A stretch of DNA of 64,000 nucleotides from Desertibaculum subflavum. Its GTDB lineage: Bacteria; Pseudomonadota; Alphaproteobacteria; Ferrovibrionales; Ferrovibrionaceae. Made by a program: the position numbers and the translations under genes. The notes below the pieces were generated by a model. It did no database searches. It was given only the letters and a program-made list of their open reading frames with translations, and was not told where the DNA came from. The stretch lies in NCBI GenBank assembly GCA_003576705.1, contig QOZS01000017.1, positions 1 to 64,000 of the forward strand, written 5' to 3'. Shown one piece after another: positions 1 through 7,013 of this stretch; position 1 is the stretch's first letter; each line of letters opens with the position of its first letter.

Positions 1-843
1 CCCGCCGCCCGTCGAGCCGCCACCGGTCGAACCGCCGCCGCCCGAGCCGAGCCCGGTGCCACCGCCCGATCCGCCGCCACCGCCGCCGCCACCGCCACCG
101 CCATTGCGCGGCGGCGGGCGCACGCCGCCGAACGGGTTGCCGGTCGGGCCCTTGAAGAAGAATCCGCCGCCGGGCAGCACGTCGGAAGGCGGCTCGTCCG
201 AACGCAGCGTTACCGTCATCGCCCGGACCTGCTTGGAAAACTCGTCCGAGGGCGCGTCCGGATCGGTGGGCGACATGGCGAGGATGTCGCCGTCCACCCC
301 GACGGCACGGACCACGGTCGACTGCCCGGCTTCGAGGTCGACGGAATCGCCGTTGTTGCTCTTTACCGTGGCGGCGCCTTTGGCGACATAGACCGTGGTG
401 GTGCCGATGCCAGTGATGGTGAACTCGATGATGGTGCCGCGCACGCTGATGGTGGCGACCGGGGTCGCGACCTGATACGCGCTGGACGGCAGGGTGCCGG
501 TCGCCATGCGGAACACGCCGAGCGCCGCCTTCATGGCGACCTTGCTCTTCGAAGGATCCGGATCGAACAGCACGCGGGTGAGCTTGAGGCGGCTCTGCGC
601 CCCCATCGCCATATTGGTGCCGTCCTTGAAGATGAGTCGGGCCGCGCTGAGCGCGCCGGTTGCCACCTCCTCGTCCTGGAACACGTCGTCATCGACGATC
701 AGGATTCGCTCGCGGGTTTCCAGCGTCGACTTTACATCGCGCACGACGGTCGACGCATTGCCGATCATCACGGCCGCCTCGGCGCCACCGGCGAGCGCAA
801 GCGCCATCACGACCGTGGCCCCCAGGGCCCCCAACCGAAGCAT
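1..843 (-). CDS. FecR-domain secreted protein with Gly-rich tail (3' end cut by window edge)
   Basis: The frame reads from an ATG at 843 leftward off the window, giving 281 residues without a stop. Residues 1-24 look like a Sec signal peptide (MLRLGALGATVVMALALAGG, then Ala-rich). The following region has the FecR-type layout: a charged segment, a stretch containing FKDGTNMAMGAQSRLKL, then TPVATISVRGT, which is the core FecR motif, and a beta-rich segment ending AGQSTVVRA. From about residue 243 the chain becomes almost pure Gly with Ser and Thr, and this tail continues past the edge. FecR domains of this soluble periplasmic type are found in secreted proteins rather than only in iron sensing. 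It lies downstream of the type II secretion operon on the same strand, separated by about 175 bases that hold a CRP-like palindrome, so it probably has its own promoter. Iron or sigma-factor signalling is not supported, because no TonB receptor or ECF sigma gene is adjacent. Confidence 0.8.
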   Translation of the reverse strand, partial: MLRLGALGATVVMALALAGGAEAAVMIGNASTVVRDVKSTLETRERILIVDDDVFQDEEVATGALSAARLIFKDGTNMAMGAQSRLKLTRVLFDPDPSKSKVAMKAALGVFRMATGTLPSSAYQVATPVATISVRGTIIEFTITGIGTTTVYVAKGAATVKSNNGDSVDLEAGQSTVVRAVGVDGDILAMSPTDPDAPSDEFSKQVRAMTVTLRSDEPPSDVLPGGGFFFKGPTGNPFGGVRPPPRNGGGGGGGGGGGSGGGTGLGSGGGGSTGGGSTGGG

Positions 844-995
844 CGTCCTTACCTCTGGAGCAACCCGCCCGCCTGTTTTGCCGACCCGGGGCCGTTGGCC
901 TGCGGAACCCAGCACAGCGTCATCTTGCTGGCCTCACAAAGGTTACGGGAATGACACGGGCCGGGCAATGAATCCCTCGGATTTCCGAACGGATT

Positions 996-1011
996 TGTGA
1001 GCAATGTCACA
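996..1011. promoter_or_regulatory. CRP/FNR-family type operator, perfect TGTGA-N6-TCACA
   Basis: The bases read TGTGA, GCAATG, TCACA, a perfect match to the palindromic half-sites bound by CRP-like proteins. The site lies in the 175-base gap between the gspC-like stop codon (1019) and the FecR start codon (843), with its centre about 160 bases upstream of that start. A further half-site-like TCACAAA occurs at 934-940. Known CRP-family binding supports regulation of the FecR gene. No promoter elements could be placed with confidence. Confidence 0.55.
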
Positions 1012-1018
1012 GGGTTGG

Positions 1019-1486
1019 TTAACGATGTTGTATCGTTCCGAGCTCGACCGTCTCGGTCCGATCGCCGGAGCGCAGGGTCAGCCGCTCCGGGGCGATGCGA
1101 TCGATGGTCCAGCCATCGACCGATTCGCCTTCGCCGATGCTCAAGGTCCTTCCGCCCGGCGCCGGCGCCAGCAGCACCCGGCGGCGGTTGCCGTCGATGA
1201 CCACACCTTGCAACCGATAGCGGTTGAATAGCGCGGCGGCCGTACCGGGTGCGGCCTCGGCGGCGGCGCCAGGGACCGGCCGCCGGGTCGGGCTCAACAG
1301 CGGCCGGGCCGTGGTCTCCTTCAGGTCGCTGAGTGGCGGTACCACCGGCACCGACGGGGCCTCGCGCCGCGGCGGGACGGCAAGATCCCCGGCCGGACCC
1401 GGCGCAACCGGCACCAGCCAGGCGACCGCCAGGAGGGCGGCGCAGGTGACGGCCGCGATCGCCGCCAACGCCGGCGATCTCAACAC
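1019..1486 (-). CDS. gspC: Type II secretion protein C-like (HR domain only)
   Basis: This is a short bitopic inner-membrane protein: cytoplasmic N-terminus, one membrane segment at about residues 4-26 (AIAAVTCAALLAVAWLV), a Pro-rich linker, then a GspC homology region. In that region LQGVVIDGNRRRVLLA is followed by LSIGEGESVDGWTIDRI and a final beta-strand pair. In the family this domain links the inner-membrane platform to the secretin. No PDZ or coiled-coil domain follows, so it is much shorter than classical GspC. The chosen GTG start at 1486 has GAGG about 8 bases upstream and leaves a short gap after gspM. A TTG at 1552 would extend it by 22 residues and overlap gspM. It is last in the operon before the FecR gene. 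Confidence 0.75.
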   Translation of the reverse strand: MLRSPALAAIAAVTCAALLAVAWLVPVAPGPAGDLAVPPRREAPSVPVVPPLSDLKETTARPLLSPTRRPVPGAAAEAAPGTAAALFNRYRLQGVVIDGNRRRVLLAPAPGGRTLSIGEGESVDGWTIDRIAPERLTLRSGDRTETVELGTIQHR

Positions 1487-1496
1487 GGTGCCCGCC

Positions 1497-2033
1497 TCAT
1501 GGCCCGGTCCCAGGTCCGGTTCGGGGCGCGAAGGCGGCAAGATCGAGCGCAATGTCGAGCCCGGTGCCAGCCCCGGGGCGCCCCCGGGGCCGCATCTGCA
1601 CCGCCGCGACGGCGATCATCGGCCGTGCGGATTCGAGCCCGTGCAGTGCCCGCTGCAACGCGCCGATATCGCCGGTGAACTGTACCGAGAGCGGCATGGC
1701 GCGCCACGGCCCTGCGGCCTCCGGCGTCTGTGGCTGCAGCCCTGTCAGCACGCATCCCGCCACTGCGAGGATCGCCTTCACGCGCTCCTGCAGCGCCGCC
1801 TGCGTTTGTGCTTCGGTGGCGGCCGGCATCAGCAGTGCCGCCTCGATCGACCCCGCCGCCGGTGCCGGAACCCGGGCCGCCATTTCATAGCGCTCCGCCA
1901 GCGTGGTCATCCGCGCGATCTCGCCCTGCGTCGCGTCGAGATGGCGCAGGACCGGTACGCCCAGTCCAAGCCACAGGACCGCAAGGCCGAGAGCCAGGAT
2001 CGCCCAGGCGAGGACGGGTTCGAGGCGGGTCAT
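1497..2033 (-). CDS. gspM: Type II secretion system protein M (GspM)
   Basis: The product has 178 residues with a single N-terminal membrane segment (about residues 6-28, VLAWAILALGLAVLWLGLGV). A helical stretch rich in Gln, Glu and Ala follows, then a ferredoxin-like periplasmic domain containing WRAMPLSVQFTGDIGALQRA, typical of GspM type II and PilO-like proteins. In the family it pairs with GspL to hold the assembly ATPase platform at the inner membrane. The start ATG at 2033 overlaps the gspL stop as ATGA, so translation is coupled. Its place between gspL and the gspC-like gene matches the usual secretion order. Confidence 0.88.
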   Translation of the reverse strand: MTRLEPVLAWAILALGLAVLWLGLGVPVLRHLDATQGEIARMTTLAERYEMAARVPAPAAGSIEAALLMPAATEAQTQAALQERVKAILAVAGCVLTGLQPQTPEAAGPWRAMPLSVQFTGDIGALQRALHGLESARPMIAVAAVQMRPRGRPGAGTGLDIALDLAAFAPRTGPGTGP

Positions 2034-3082
2034 CCGGCGGCCATACGAAAACGCGCGACGACATGGAAGCGCTCGAGGCCGGTGACCGGATCGCGCACCA
2101 CCGGACTGCGAAACGCGATCGCCTGGTAGCGCCCGGAGCCGTCGAGGCGGCTCACCACGGCGGCGGCCGATGCGGCGGTGCCGTGCAGCTCGACGCCGTC
2201 CTTGCGGATGGCCAGCTGGCTGAGCGCGACATCGTCCGGCAGCAGGCGCGACAGTTCCTCCAGCAGCACGACCATCGGCGCCCCGGCGTCGGACCGCTGC
2301 ACCAGTCGGTGCAGGGTGTCCTCGCGCGCCATAAAACCGGCCTGTCCGGCCAGAATGGGACGCGCCGCCGCCTCGGCGGCAGCCAGGCGCTGCGCGGCAT
2401 CTCGGCGGGCCAGCTCCGCACGGAAGGACGGCGTCGCCATGGCGAGCAGCAGGCAGGCGGCGGCGACCGCCCACAGCAGGGTGACGACGGGGGAGCGCGG
2501 CGTCGCGATGCGTGGCTGCGGCGGCAGCAGATTGAAGCCGAGAGCCTCGTCGCCGCTGCCGGCGGTCATGGCCGTCGGGCTGAGGCCGAGCTGCCGCGCG
2601 GTGTCGAGCGCAAGGCGGAGTTGCTCGCGGGGCACGACCAGCAGGTCGACCGTGATGGTCTCGGCCGCGGCGTCCCGGGCCAGCTCGCGATAGGCGAACC
2701 GAACCTGGTCGGCCCGGAACGGGGTCTGGCGCTCGACCTCGTAGCCGAGCGTCTCGGTCAGGGTTTCGGCGGCGGCCAGCGGCACTTCCACCACACGGCG
2801 CAGCCCTGCCTGGGCCGGCAGACGAACCACCACGTTGACATCGTCCGGCTCGAAGTCGATGTGGTGTTCGAGCCGGCTGTCGAGCGGATAGCGGCCGAGA
2901 TCCTCCAGCACGGCACCGAGCCGGCGGCCGAGGCGCACCTCGCCCTCGTCGAGATCGACGATCAGGCGATCGCGTTCGAGGCCGAGTGCCAGTCGCAGGC
3001 GGCGAGGGATGCCGGCGGCAAGTGCCCTGGACCACCAGGCGAAGGCCGAAATCAGCCAGGAAGCGCGGCCGGTCGCCGCCAT
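2030..3082 (-). CDS. gspL: Type II secretion system protein L (GspL/PilN-like)
   Basis: About 350 residues. The first half is an actin-like cytoplasmic fold, with DLDEGEVRLGRRLG, the LPAQAGLRRVVEVPLAAAETL segment and the TLGYEVERQTPF motif typical of GspL. One membrane segment follows (VTLLWAVAAACLLLAMATP), and then a periplasmic ferredoxin-like PilN domain with LLEELSRLLPDDVALSQL. In the complex it binds the ATPase GspE on the cytoplasmic side and GspM in the membrane. I chose the ATG at 3082 because a purine run (GGGGTAGGG) lies just upstream. An ATG at 3100 and a TTG at 3127 are alternatives. The stop overlaps the gspM start. Confidence 0.87.
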   Translation of the reverse strand: MAATGRASWLISAFAWWSRALAAGIPRRLRLALGLERDRLIVDLDEGEVRLGRRLGAVLEDLGRYPLDSRLEHHIDFEPDDVNVVVRLPAQAGLRRVVEVPLAAAETLTETLGYEVERQTPFRADQVRFAYRELARDAAAETITVDLLVVPREQLRLALDTARQLGLSPTAMTAGSGDEALGFNLLPPQPRIATPRSPVVTLLWAVAAACLLLAMATPSFRAELARRDAAQRLAAAEAAARPILAGQAGFMAREDTLHRLVQRSDAGAPMVVLLEELSRLLPDDVALSQLAIRKDGVELHGTAASAAAVVSRLDGSGRYQAIAFRSPVVRDPVTGLERFHVVARFRMAAG

Positions 3083-3152
3083 GCACCCTACCCCAAACAT
3101 CCGAAACGTGCCGGCAAAGCGCCACAAATCCCGGCGCCTTGCAAGCGATGCC

Positions 3153-3980
3153 TCAGCGCCAGCTCAGCCATCGCGGCGCGCCGCCGTTCCGCCCCGGCGC
3201 GACGACCGCGCGGCGGGTGAAGCTGAGACCGGCGATCTCGGCCGTGGCCTCGATGCCGAAGGCGGTGCCGAAGGACGGGCTGAACAGAGGATTGCGGGCG
3301 GCGGCGAGGCGGCCGGCATCCTTGCCGTAGAATGCCGGCGGCCGGTCGCGTGCCAGAGCGTCGGCGGACCTGGCGTCCAATCCGGGCACCGCGGCGAGCA
3401 CCACGGCCGGCGCGACCCACGGATCGATCGCCGGCTGCCGGCTCTCGACGGTCAGGTATGGCTCCAGGCGGAGGAAGAGACCCGGCGTGATGCCGGCAAT
3501 GCGGGCGAGCTCGCCCAGGCTCTCGAACCCGATGGTCCCGATCGGGCTGGCGCGGGCCGCGGCCAGGCGATCGTTGCGCCAGGCAACGATGGCCGCCGCG
3601 ATCGCCTCCGCCGCGCGCCGCTCGGTGCCGACGCCAACCAGCAATCCCTGCAGCAATGCGGACGGCGCCTCGTTCAGGTCGATCTTGCCGCCTTCGTCGA
3701 GGACACGCACCTCGACCGCGGCGCCTTCGACGGTCATCCACGCAGGCGTGCCGTCGATACGGATGTTGCCGGCTGTTGCCGGATCGGACATGGCTGCCGT
3801 GACGAGGTGAATGGCCGCGTCGGCGAGATGCCGCGCCGACGCGCCGTCGAGCGCGTTGCGGGTCAGCGTGGTTTCACGCCGTACCCCGGTGGCGAGCGTC
3901 GTGGTCACCAGCGCGACGGCGGCAAGCGCCCAGATCGCCAGGATCAGGGCGAAGCCGCGGCGATCGTCGGCGCCGCTCAT
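3153..3980 (-). CDS. gspK: Type II secretion minor pseudopilin K (GspK)
   Basis: The product has 275 residues. It begins with a short basic leader and a pseudopilin helix (RRGFALILAIWALAAVALV). Unlike the other pseudopilins, it has no Glu at the fifth mature position, a feature typical of GspK. Next come LDEGGKIDLNEAPSALLQGLL, the classic GspK start of the alpha domain, and a helix-hairpin-helix-like segment (ARIAGITPGLFLRLEPYL). GspK caps the pseudopilus tip together with GspI and GspJ. The start ATG overlaps the gspJ stop as ATGA. About 70 bases separate its stop from the chosen gspL start. Confidence 0.92.
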   Translation of the reverse strand: MSGADDRRGFALILAIWALAAVALVTTTLATGVRRETTLTRNALDGASARHLADAAIHLVTAAMSDPATAGNIRIDGTPAWMTVEGAAVEVRVLDEGGKIDLNEAPSALLQGLLVGVGTERRAAEAIAAAIVAWRNDRLAAARASPIGTIGFESLGELARIAGITPGLFLRLEPYLTVESRQPAIDPWVAPAVVLAAVPGLDARSADALARDRPPAFYGKDAGRLAAARNPLFSPSFGTAFGIEATAEIAGLSFTRRAVVAPGRNGGAPRWLSWR

Positions 3981-4573
3981 CGGCGCGGCTGCCGCAGCAC
4001 GGGCGCCACGATCAGCTCCGGCCAGGGATCCCCGCTCGAACTTGCGAGCGTCAGGCGGATCTTGGCGGGCAGACGCGTCGGATCGTCCCAGCGATCGAGC
4101 CACCGCCCGCCGTCGGAATAGGCGAACCGGGCAGCCTGCAATCCGTCGATCACCGCGCCGGTCTCCACCTTGTGGCTGAGAGCAAATCCCTGCGCCTCGG
4201 CCAGCACGCCGCGATCGATCCTCAGCGTCACGCCGCCATCGCCGCCGACCGATGCCAGGCGGGCGAGCCAGATGCCGCCGGCGCCGTCGCCACCCGGCAT
4301 CTCGGCCGCGAACCACAGCTCACGCGCCTCGCCCCGAAAGGCGACGCGCATCCCATCGCGGCCGACCAGCCAGAAGGGGCCGGCCGCTTCCAGATGACGG
4401 CGCAGCTGGCCGAGCACCACGCGGCGATCCTCCATCACTTCGCTTCGCGCCAGCAGACGCTCCTGCGAGCGCAGGCCCAGCCTGAGCGTCCCGGCGACGA
4501 TGGCGCCGATCAGCCCGACCGCCACCAGGGCGGCGATCAGCTCGACCAGGGTGAAGCCGGCATGTCGCCTCAT
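3977..4573 (-). CDS. gspJ: Type II secretion minor pseudopilin J (GspJ)
   Basis: The product has 198 residues. The leader MRRHAG precedes FTLVELIAALVAVG, a canonical prepilin cleavage site (Gly before Phe, Glu at position 5) and hydrophobic helix. The rest matches GspJ: RSQERLLARSEVMEDRRVVLGQLRR, a beta-rich central region with FRGEARELWFAA, and WLDRWDDPTRLPAKIRLTL near the end, the typical GspJ strand before the C-terminus. It forms the tip complex with GspI and GspK. The gene is coupled at both ends by ATGA overlaps, with the gspI stop at 4570 and the gspK start at 3980. Confidence 0.92.
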   Translation of the reverse strand: MRRHAGFTLVELIAALVAVGLIGAIVAGTLRLGLRSQERLLARSEVMEDRRVVLGQLRRHLEAAGPFWLVGRDGMRVAFRGEARELWFAAEMPGGDGAGGIWLARLASVGGDGGVTLRIDRGVLAEAQGFALSHKVETGAVIDGLQAARFAYSDGGRWLDRWDDPTRLPAKIRLTLASSSGDPWPELIVAPVLRQPRR

Positions 4574-4980
4574 GGTGCCTCGGGCATCAGCAGACGATAG
4601 GTCACCAGCCGCACGCCGCTCTCGAAACTGTCGCCGGGAGCCGCCACGGTCACTTCGTAGCGCGCGAGCCGCGCTGCGCCGGCCGCGTTGGCTGCGACCG
4701 GATCGACATTCAGCCGCCAGCGCAGCTCGGTCACGTCGGTGCCCTCGGCGACGCCGAATGACGTCGGGGTGGTCGCGATGGCGTCGGCGAGCCTGCTTTC
4801 GGCGACCGCCAATGCCGCGAGCCGCCGGTCCGCCGCATCGACGCTGCGCAATCCCCCCGCCAGCAGCGGCAGTGCGACGGCCAACACCATGGCGAGGACG
4901 GCGAAGGCGACCAGCGCCTCGATCAGCGTGAAGCCGGCCCGGCCGGGGCGCGGGCGAGGCTCAGTCCGCGACACGGACAC
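4570..4980 (-). CDS. gspI: Type II secretion minor pseudopilin I (GspI)
   Basis: The product has 136 residues with a 16-residue basic leader, then G before FTLIEALVAFAVLAMVLAV, a full prepilin peptidase signature. The mature domain has ALAVAESRLADAI and a beta-strand LRWRLNVDP, followed by ARYEVTVAAPG, as in GspI. The start is a GTG at 4980, so the gene overlaps the end of gspH by about 20 bases. A second in-frame GTG at 4974 could also serve. It initiates the pseudopilus tip with GspJ and GspK. The stop overlaps the gspJ ATG. Confidence 0.9.
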   Translation of the reverse strand: MSVSRTEPRPRPGRAGFTLIEALVAFAVLAMVLAVALPLLAGGLRSVDAADRRLAALAVAESRLADAIATTPTSFGVAEGTDVTELRWRLNVDPVAANAAGAARLARYEVTVAAPGDSFESGVRLVTYRLLMPEAP

Positions 4981-5341
4981 GGCCGGTCAGCCAGTCGACG
5001 GTGACGACCGCTTCGCGCCGCCCGCTGGTGAGCACGACGCTGCCGCCGGAGGATGAGCCGTCGGCATGGAAGCGGATGCCATCCGGCGGCGCCATGGTCA
5101 GCGTGACGGTCCCGGCATCGAGCGCGGCGGGCGCGATCACCGTGCTGTGGCGCTGCTCGATGGCGCGGCCGCGCGCGATCCTGAGCTCGCTCACCACCTG
5201 CTCGCGCGCCGCTGCGAAATCGCTCGCGCCGACGATCCAGCCGAGCCGCGGCAGCACGATCACGGCAACCAGCGCGACGACCGCGAGCACCATCACCAGC
5301 TCGACCAGGGTGAAGCCGCCGGTCGAGGCGCGCCGTCTCAT
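4961..5341 (-). CDS. gspH: Type II secretion minor pseudopilin H (GspH)
   Basis: The product has 126 residues. The leader MRRRASTGG precedes FTLVELVMVLAVVALVAVIV, with Glu at mature position 5. The helix continues into AAREQVVSELRIARGRAIEQRHSTVI, the typical GspH segment, and a short beta domain ending DWLTGRVRVAD follows. GspH joins the major pseudopilin to the tip complex. Its start ATG overlaps the gspG stop (ATGA at 5338-5341) and its end overlaps gspI. At 126 residues it is somewhat shorter than typical GspH, but no domain appears to be missing. Confidence 0.9.
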   Translation of the reverse strand: MRRRASTGGFTLVELVMVLAVVALVAVIVLPRLGWIVGASDFAAAREQVVSELRIARGRAIEQRHSTVIAPAALDAGTVTLTMAPPDGIRFHADGSSSGGSVVLTSGRREAVVTVDWLTGRVRVAD

Positions 5342-5769
5342 TTCAGCGCGACATCGGCGGCCTCACCGGTGCCGCCTGGCTGCCCGTCCGCACCGAAGGA
5401 GGCAAGCTCGAACTCGCGGCCGGCGCTGCCCGGGATGCGGTACTGGTAGGGACGGCTCCACGGGTCGTTGGGGACGGACCCCGACCGCAGATATGGGCCG
5501 TTCCACCTCGTCGCGGCGGCCGGGCGCTCGATCAGCGCTTTCAGGCCCTCGCTCTGCGTCGGATAGCGCCCGGCGTCGAGACGGAACAGGTCGAGCGCCG
5601 TCGCGATCTCCTGCATCTGAAGTTTGGCGGTTTCGGTCTTGGCGGTGCCGAGATAGCCGATCACCTGGACGCCGACGATGCCACCGAGCAGCGCCAGGAT
5701 GGCGAGCACCACCAGGAGCTCGAGCAGGGTGAAGCCTTCGGTGCCGCGACGTCGTGGGGGCGAGCGCAT
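5338..5769 (-). CDS. gspG: Type II secretion major pseudopilin G (GspG)
   Basis: The mature domain is diagnostic: after the leader MRSPPRRRGTEG comes FTLLELLVVLAILALLGGIV, then TAKLQMQEIATALDLFRLDAGRYPTQSEGL and NGPYLRSGSVPNDPWSRPYQY. This is the calcium-binding loop region conserved in GspG. It polymerises into the pseudopilus driven by GspE. I chose the ATG at 5769, which gives a leader of normal length and leaves a 7-base gap after gspF. A start at 5805 would add 12 residues and overlap gspF. The stop overlaps the gspH start. Confidence 0.93.
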   Translation of the reverse strand: MRSPPRRRGTEGFTLLELLVVLAILALLGGIVGVQVIGYLGTAKTETAKLQMQEIATALDLFRLDAGRYPTQSEGLKALIERPAAATRWNGPYLRSGSVPNDPWSRPYQYRIPGSAGREFELASFGADGQPGGTGEAADVALK

Positions 5770-5776
5770 GGCGGAC

Positions 5777-7009
5777 TTATAGGGCGAGCGCATTGAGCCC
5801 CACAATCGCCGTCAGCACGGCCAGGATAATCGCGGCGACGGCGCCGCCGATGGCGATGATCAATGTCGGCTCCAACAGCGCGACCAGCCGCTTGGCACGT
5901 CCCTCGGCCTCGCGGCCGAAGATCTCGGCAGCTTCGCCGCACAGCGCGGCCAGCCGGCCGGTCTCCAGCCCGACGCGGACCATCCGCGTCAGCGCCGGCG
6001 GCCAGGGGCCGGATTCGGCGATCGCCTGCGGCAGGGGACCACCCTGGCGCACCTTGGCGGCAGCCTCGGCGATGCCGGCGGCCAGCGCCTGGTTGCCGAG
6101 CGTGCGGCCGGCCAGCGCCAAGGCCCGCGGCAGGTCGACGCCATTGCCCAGCAGGGCGGCGAGCGCGCGCGCCAGCCGCTCGCTGTCGAACAACAGGCGC
6201 AGCCGGCCGTAGAGCGGCCAGCCGAGCCGATGCCGGTCGAAGCGGCGCCGGATGGCGCTGTCGGCGAGCTTGCGCGCGCCCCACCAGCCACCCGCGAGAA
6301 GCAGCACGACCAACAGCCACATCCAGTCGCGCAACAGACCAGCGACGCCGAACACAGCGCGGGTGAACAGCGGCAGGTCGCGCCCGCCTTCGCGGAACAG
6401 GCGCTCGAATTCCGGGATCACGAAGATCATCAGCGCGATTACGGATAGCGCGCCGAAGCCGATCAGCACCATCGGATAGACCAGCGCGCCGCGCACGCTG
6501 TCGCTTAAGCCGCGGGTGCGGGTGCGGTAGGCGGCGAGGGCGGCGAGCGCGGTGTCGAGCCGGCCGCCGGCTTCGCCTGCTTCGGCCAGCGCGATGGCGA
6601 AGCCATCGAAGCGCCGACCTTCGGCCGCCATCGCTGCCGAGAGCGGTCGGCCCGACCGGACCCGGTCGCGCAGCCGCTTGAACAAGGCGGCGGCCTCGGG
6701 CCGCGCCGCCGCCTCGACCAGGATCGCCAGCGCCTCGTCGAGCGGCACGCCGGCCTGCAGCAGCGCGGCGAGGCCTTCCGGCAGGCGATCGATCTCGCGC
6801 TGTGCGGCGCCGTCGCCGATCGGCTGCGACAGCCATCGTCGCAGGCGCTCGGCGATCGCGGGAGGCGCTTCCTTTCCTTCGGAAATGCGGATCGGCGTAT
6901 AGGCGTGTTGATGCAGCGCGCGGGCGACCGACGCGCGGTCCGGCGCCTCCATCTGCCCTTCGATCATCTCGCCGCCGGGGGCCGCGGCCCTGTAGTGGTA
7001 CAGCGTCAA
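5777..7009 (-). CDS. gspF: Type II secretion inner-membrane platform protein F (GspF)
   Basis: The product has about 410 residues, the normal GspF length. It starts LTLYHYRAAAPGGEMIEGQ, followed by the ALHQHAYTPIRI segment. Two T2SSF domains follow, the first with LPEGLAALLQAGVPLDEAL and SVRGALVYPMVLI, the second with LARALAALLGNGVDLPRAL and VALLEPTLIIAIGGAVAAIIL. Each is linked to membrane helices, three in total. GspF is the rotor-like membrane anchor for the assembly ATPase. The TTG start at 7009 sits 4 bases after the gspE stop and gives the expected N-terminus; an ATG much further upstream at 7129 would lie inside gspE. Confidence 0.91.
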   Translation of the reverse strand: MTLYHYRAAAPGGEMIEGQMEAPDRASVARALHQHAYTPIRISEGKEAPPAIAERLRRWLSQPIGDGAAQREIDRLPEGLAALLQAGVPLDEALAILVEAAARPEAAALFKRLRDRVRSGRPLSAAMAAEGRRFDGFAIALAEAGEAGGRLDTALAALAAYRTRTRGLSDSVRGALVYPMVLIGFGALSVIALMIFVIPEFERLFREGGRDLPLFTRAVFGVAGLLRDWMWLLVVLLLAGGWWGARKLADSAIRRRFDRHRLGWPLYGRLRLLFDSERLARALAALLGNGVDLPRALALAGRTLGNQALAAGIAEAAAKVRQGGPLPQAIAESGPWPPALTRMVRVGLETGRLAALCGEAAEIFGREAEGRAKRLVALLEPTLIIAIGGAVAAIILAVLTAIVGLNALAL

Positions 7010-7013
7010 GGGA

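Noticed and set aside
56..391. Pro-rich 111-codon plus-strand frame at the left edge
   Set aside because: It is the antisense of the Gly-rich FecR tail and has no start context.
1497..3125. Single 542-codon protein joining gspL-antisense-frame sequence to GspM
   Set aside because: Only the last 178 residues look like GspM; the earlier part is a frame shadow of gspL, and an ATGA start at 2033 fits the operon style.
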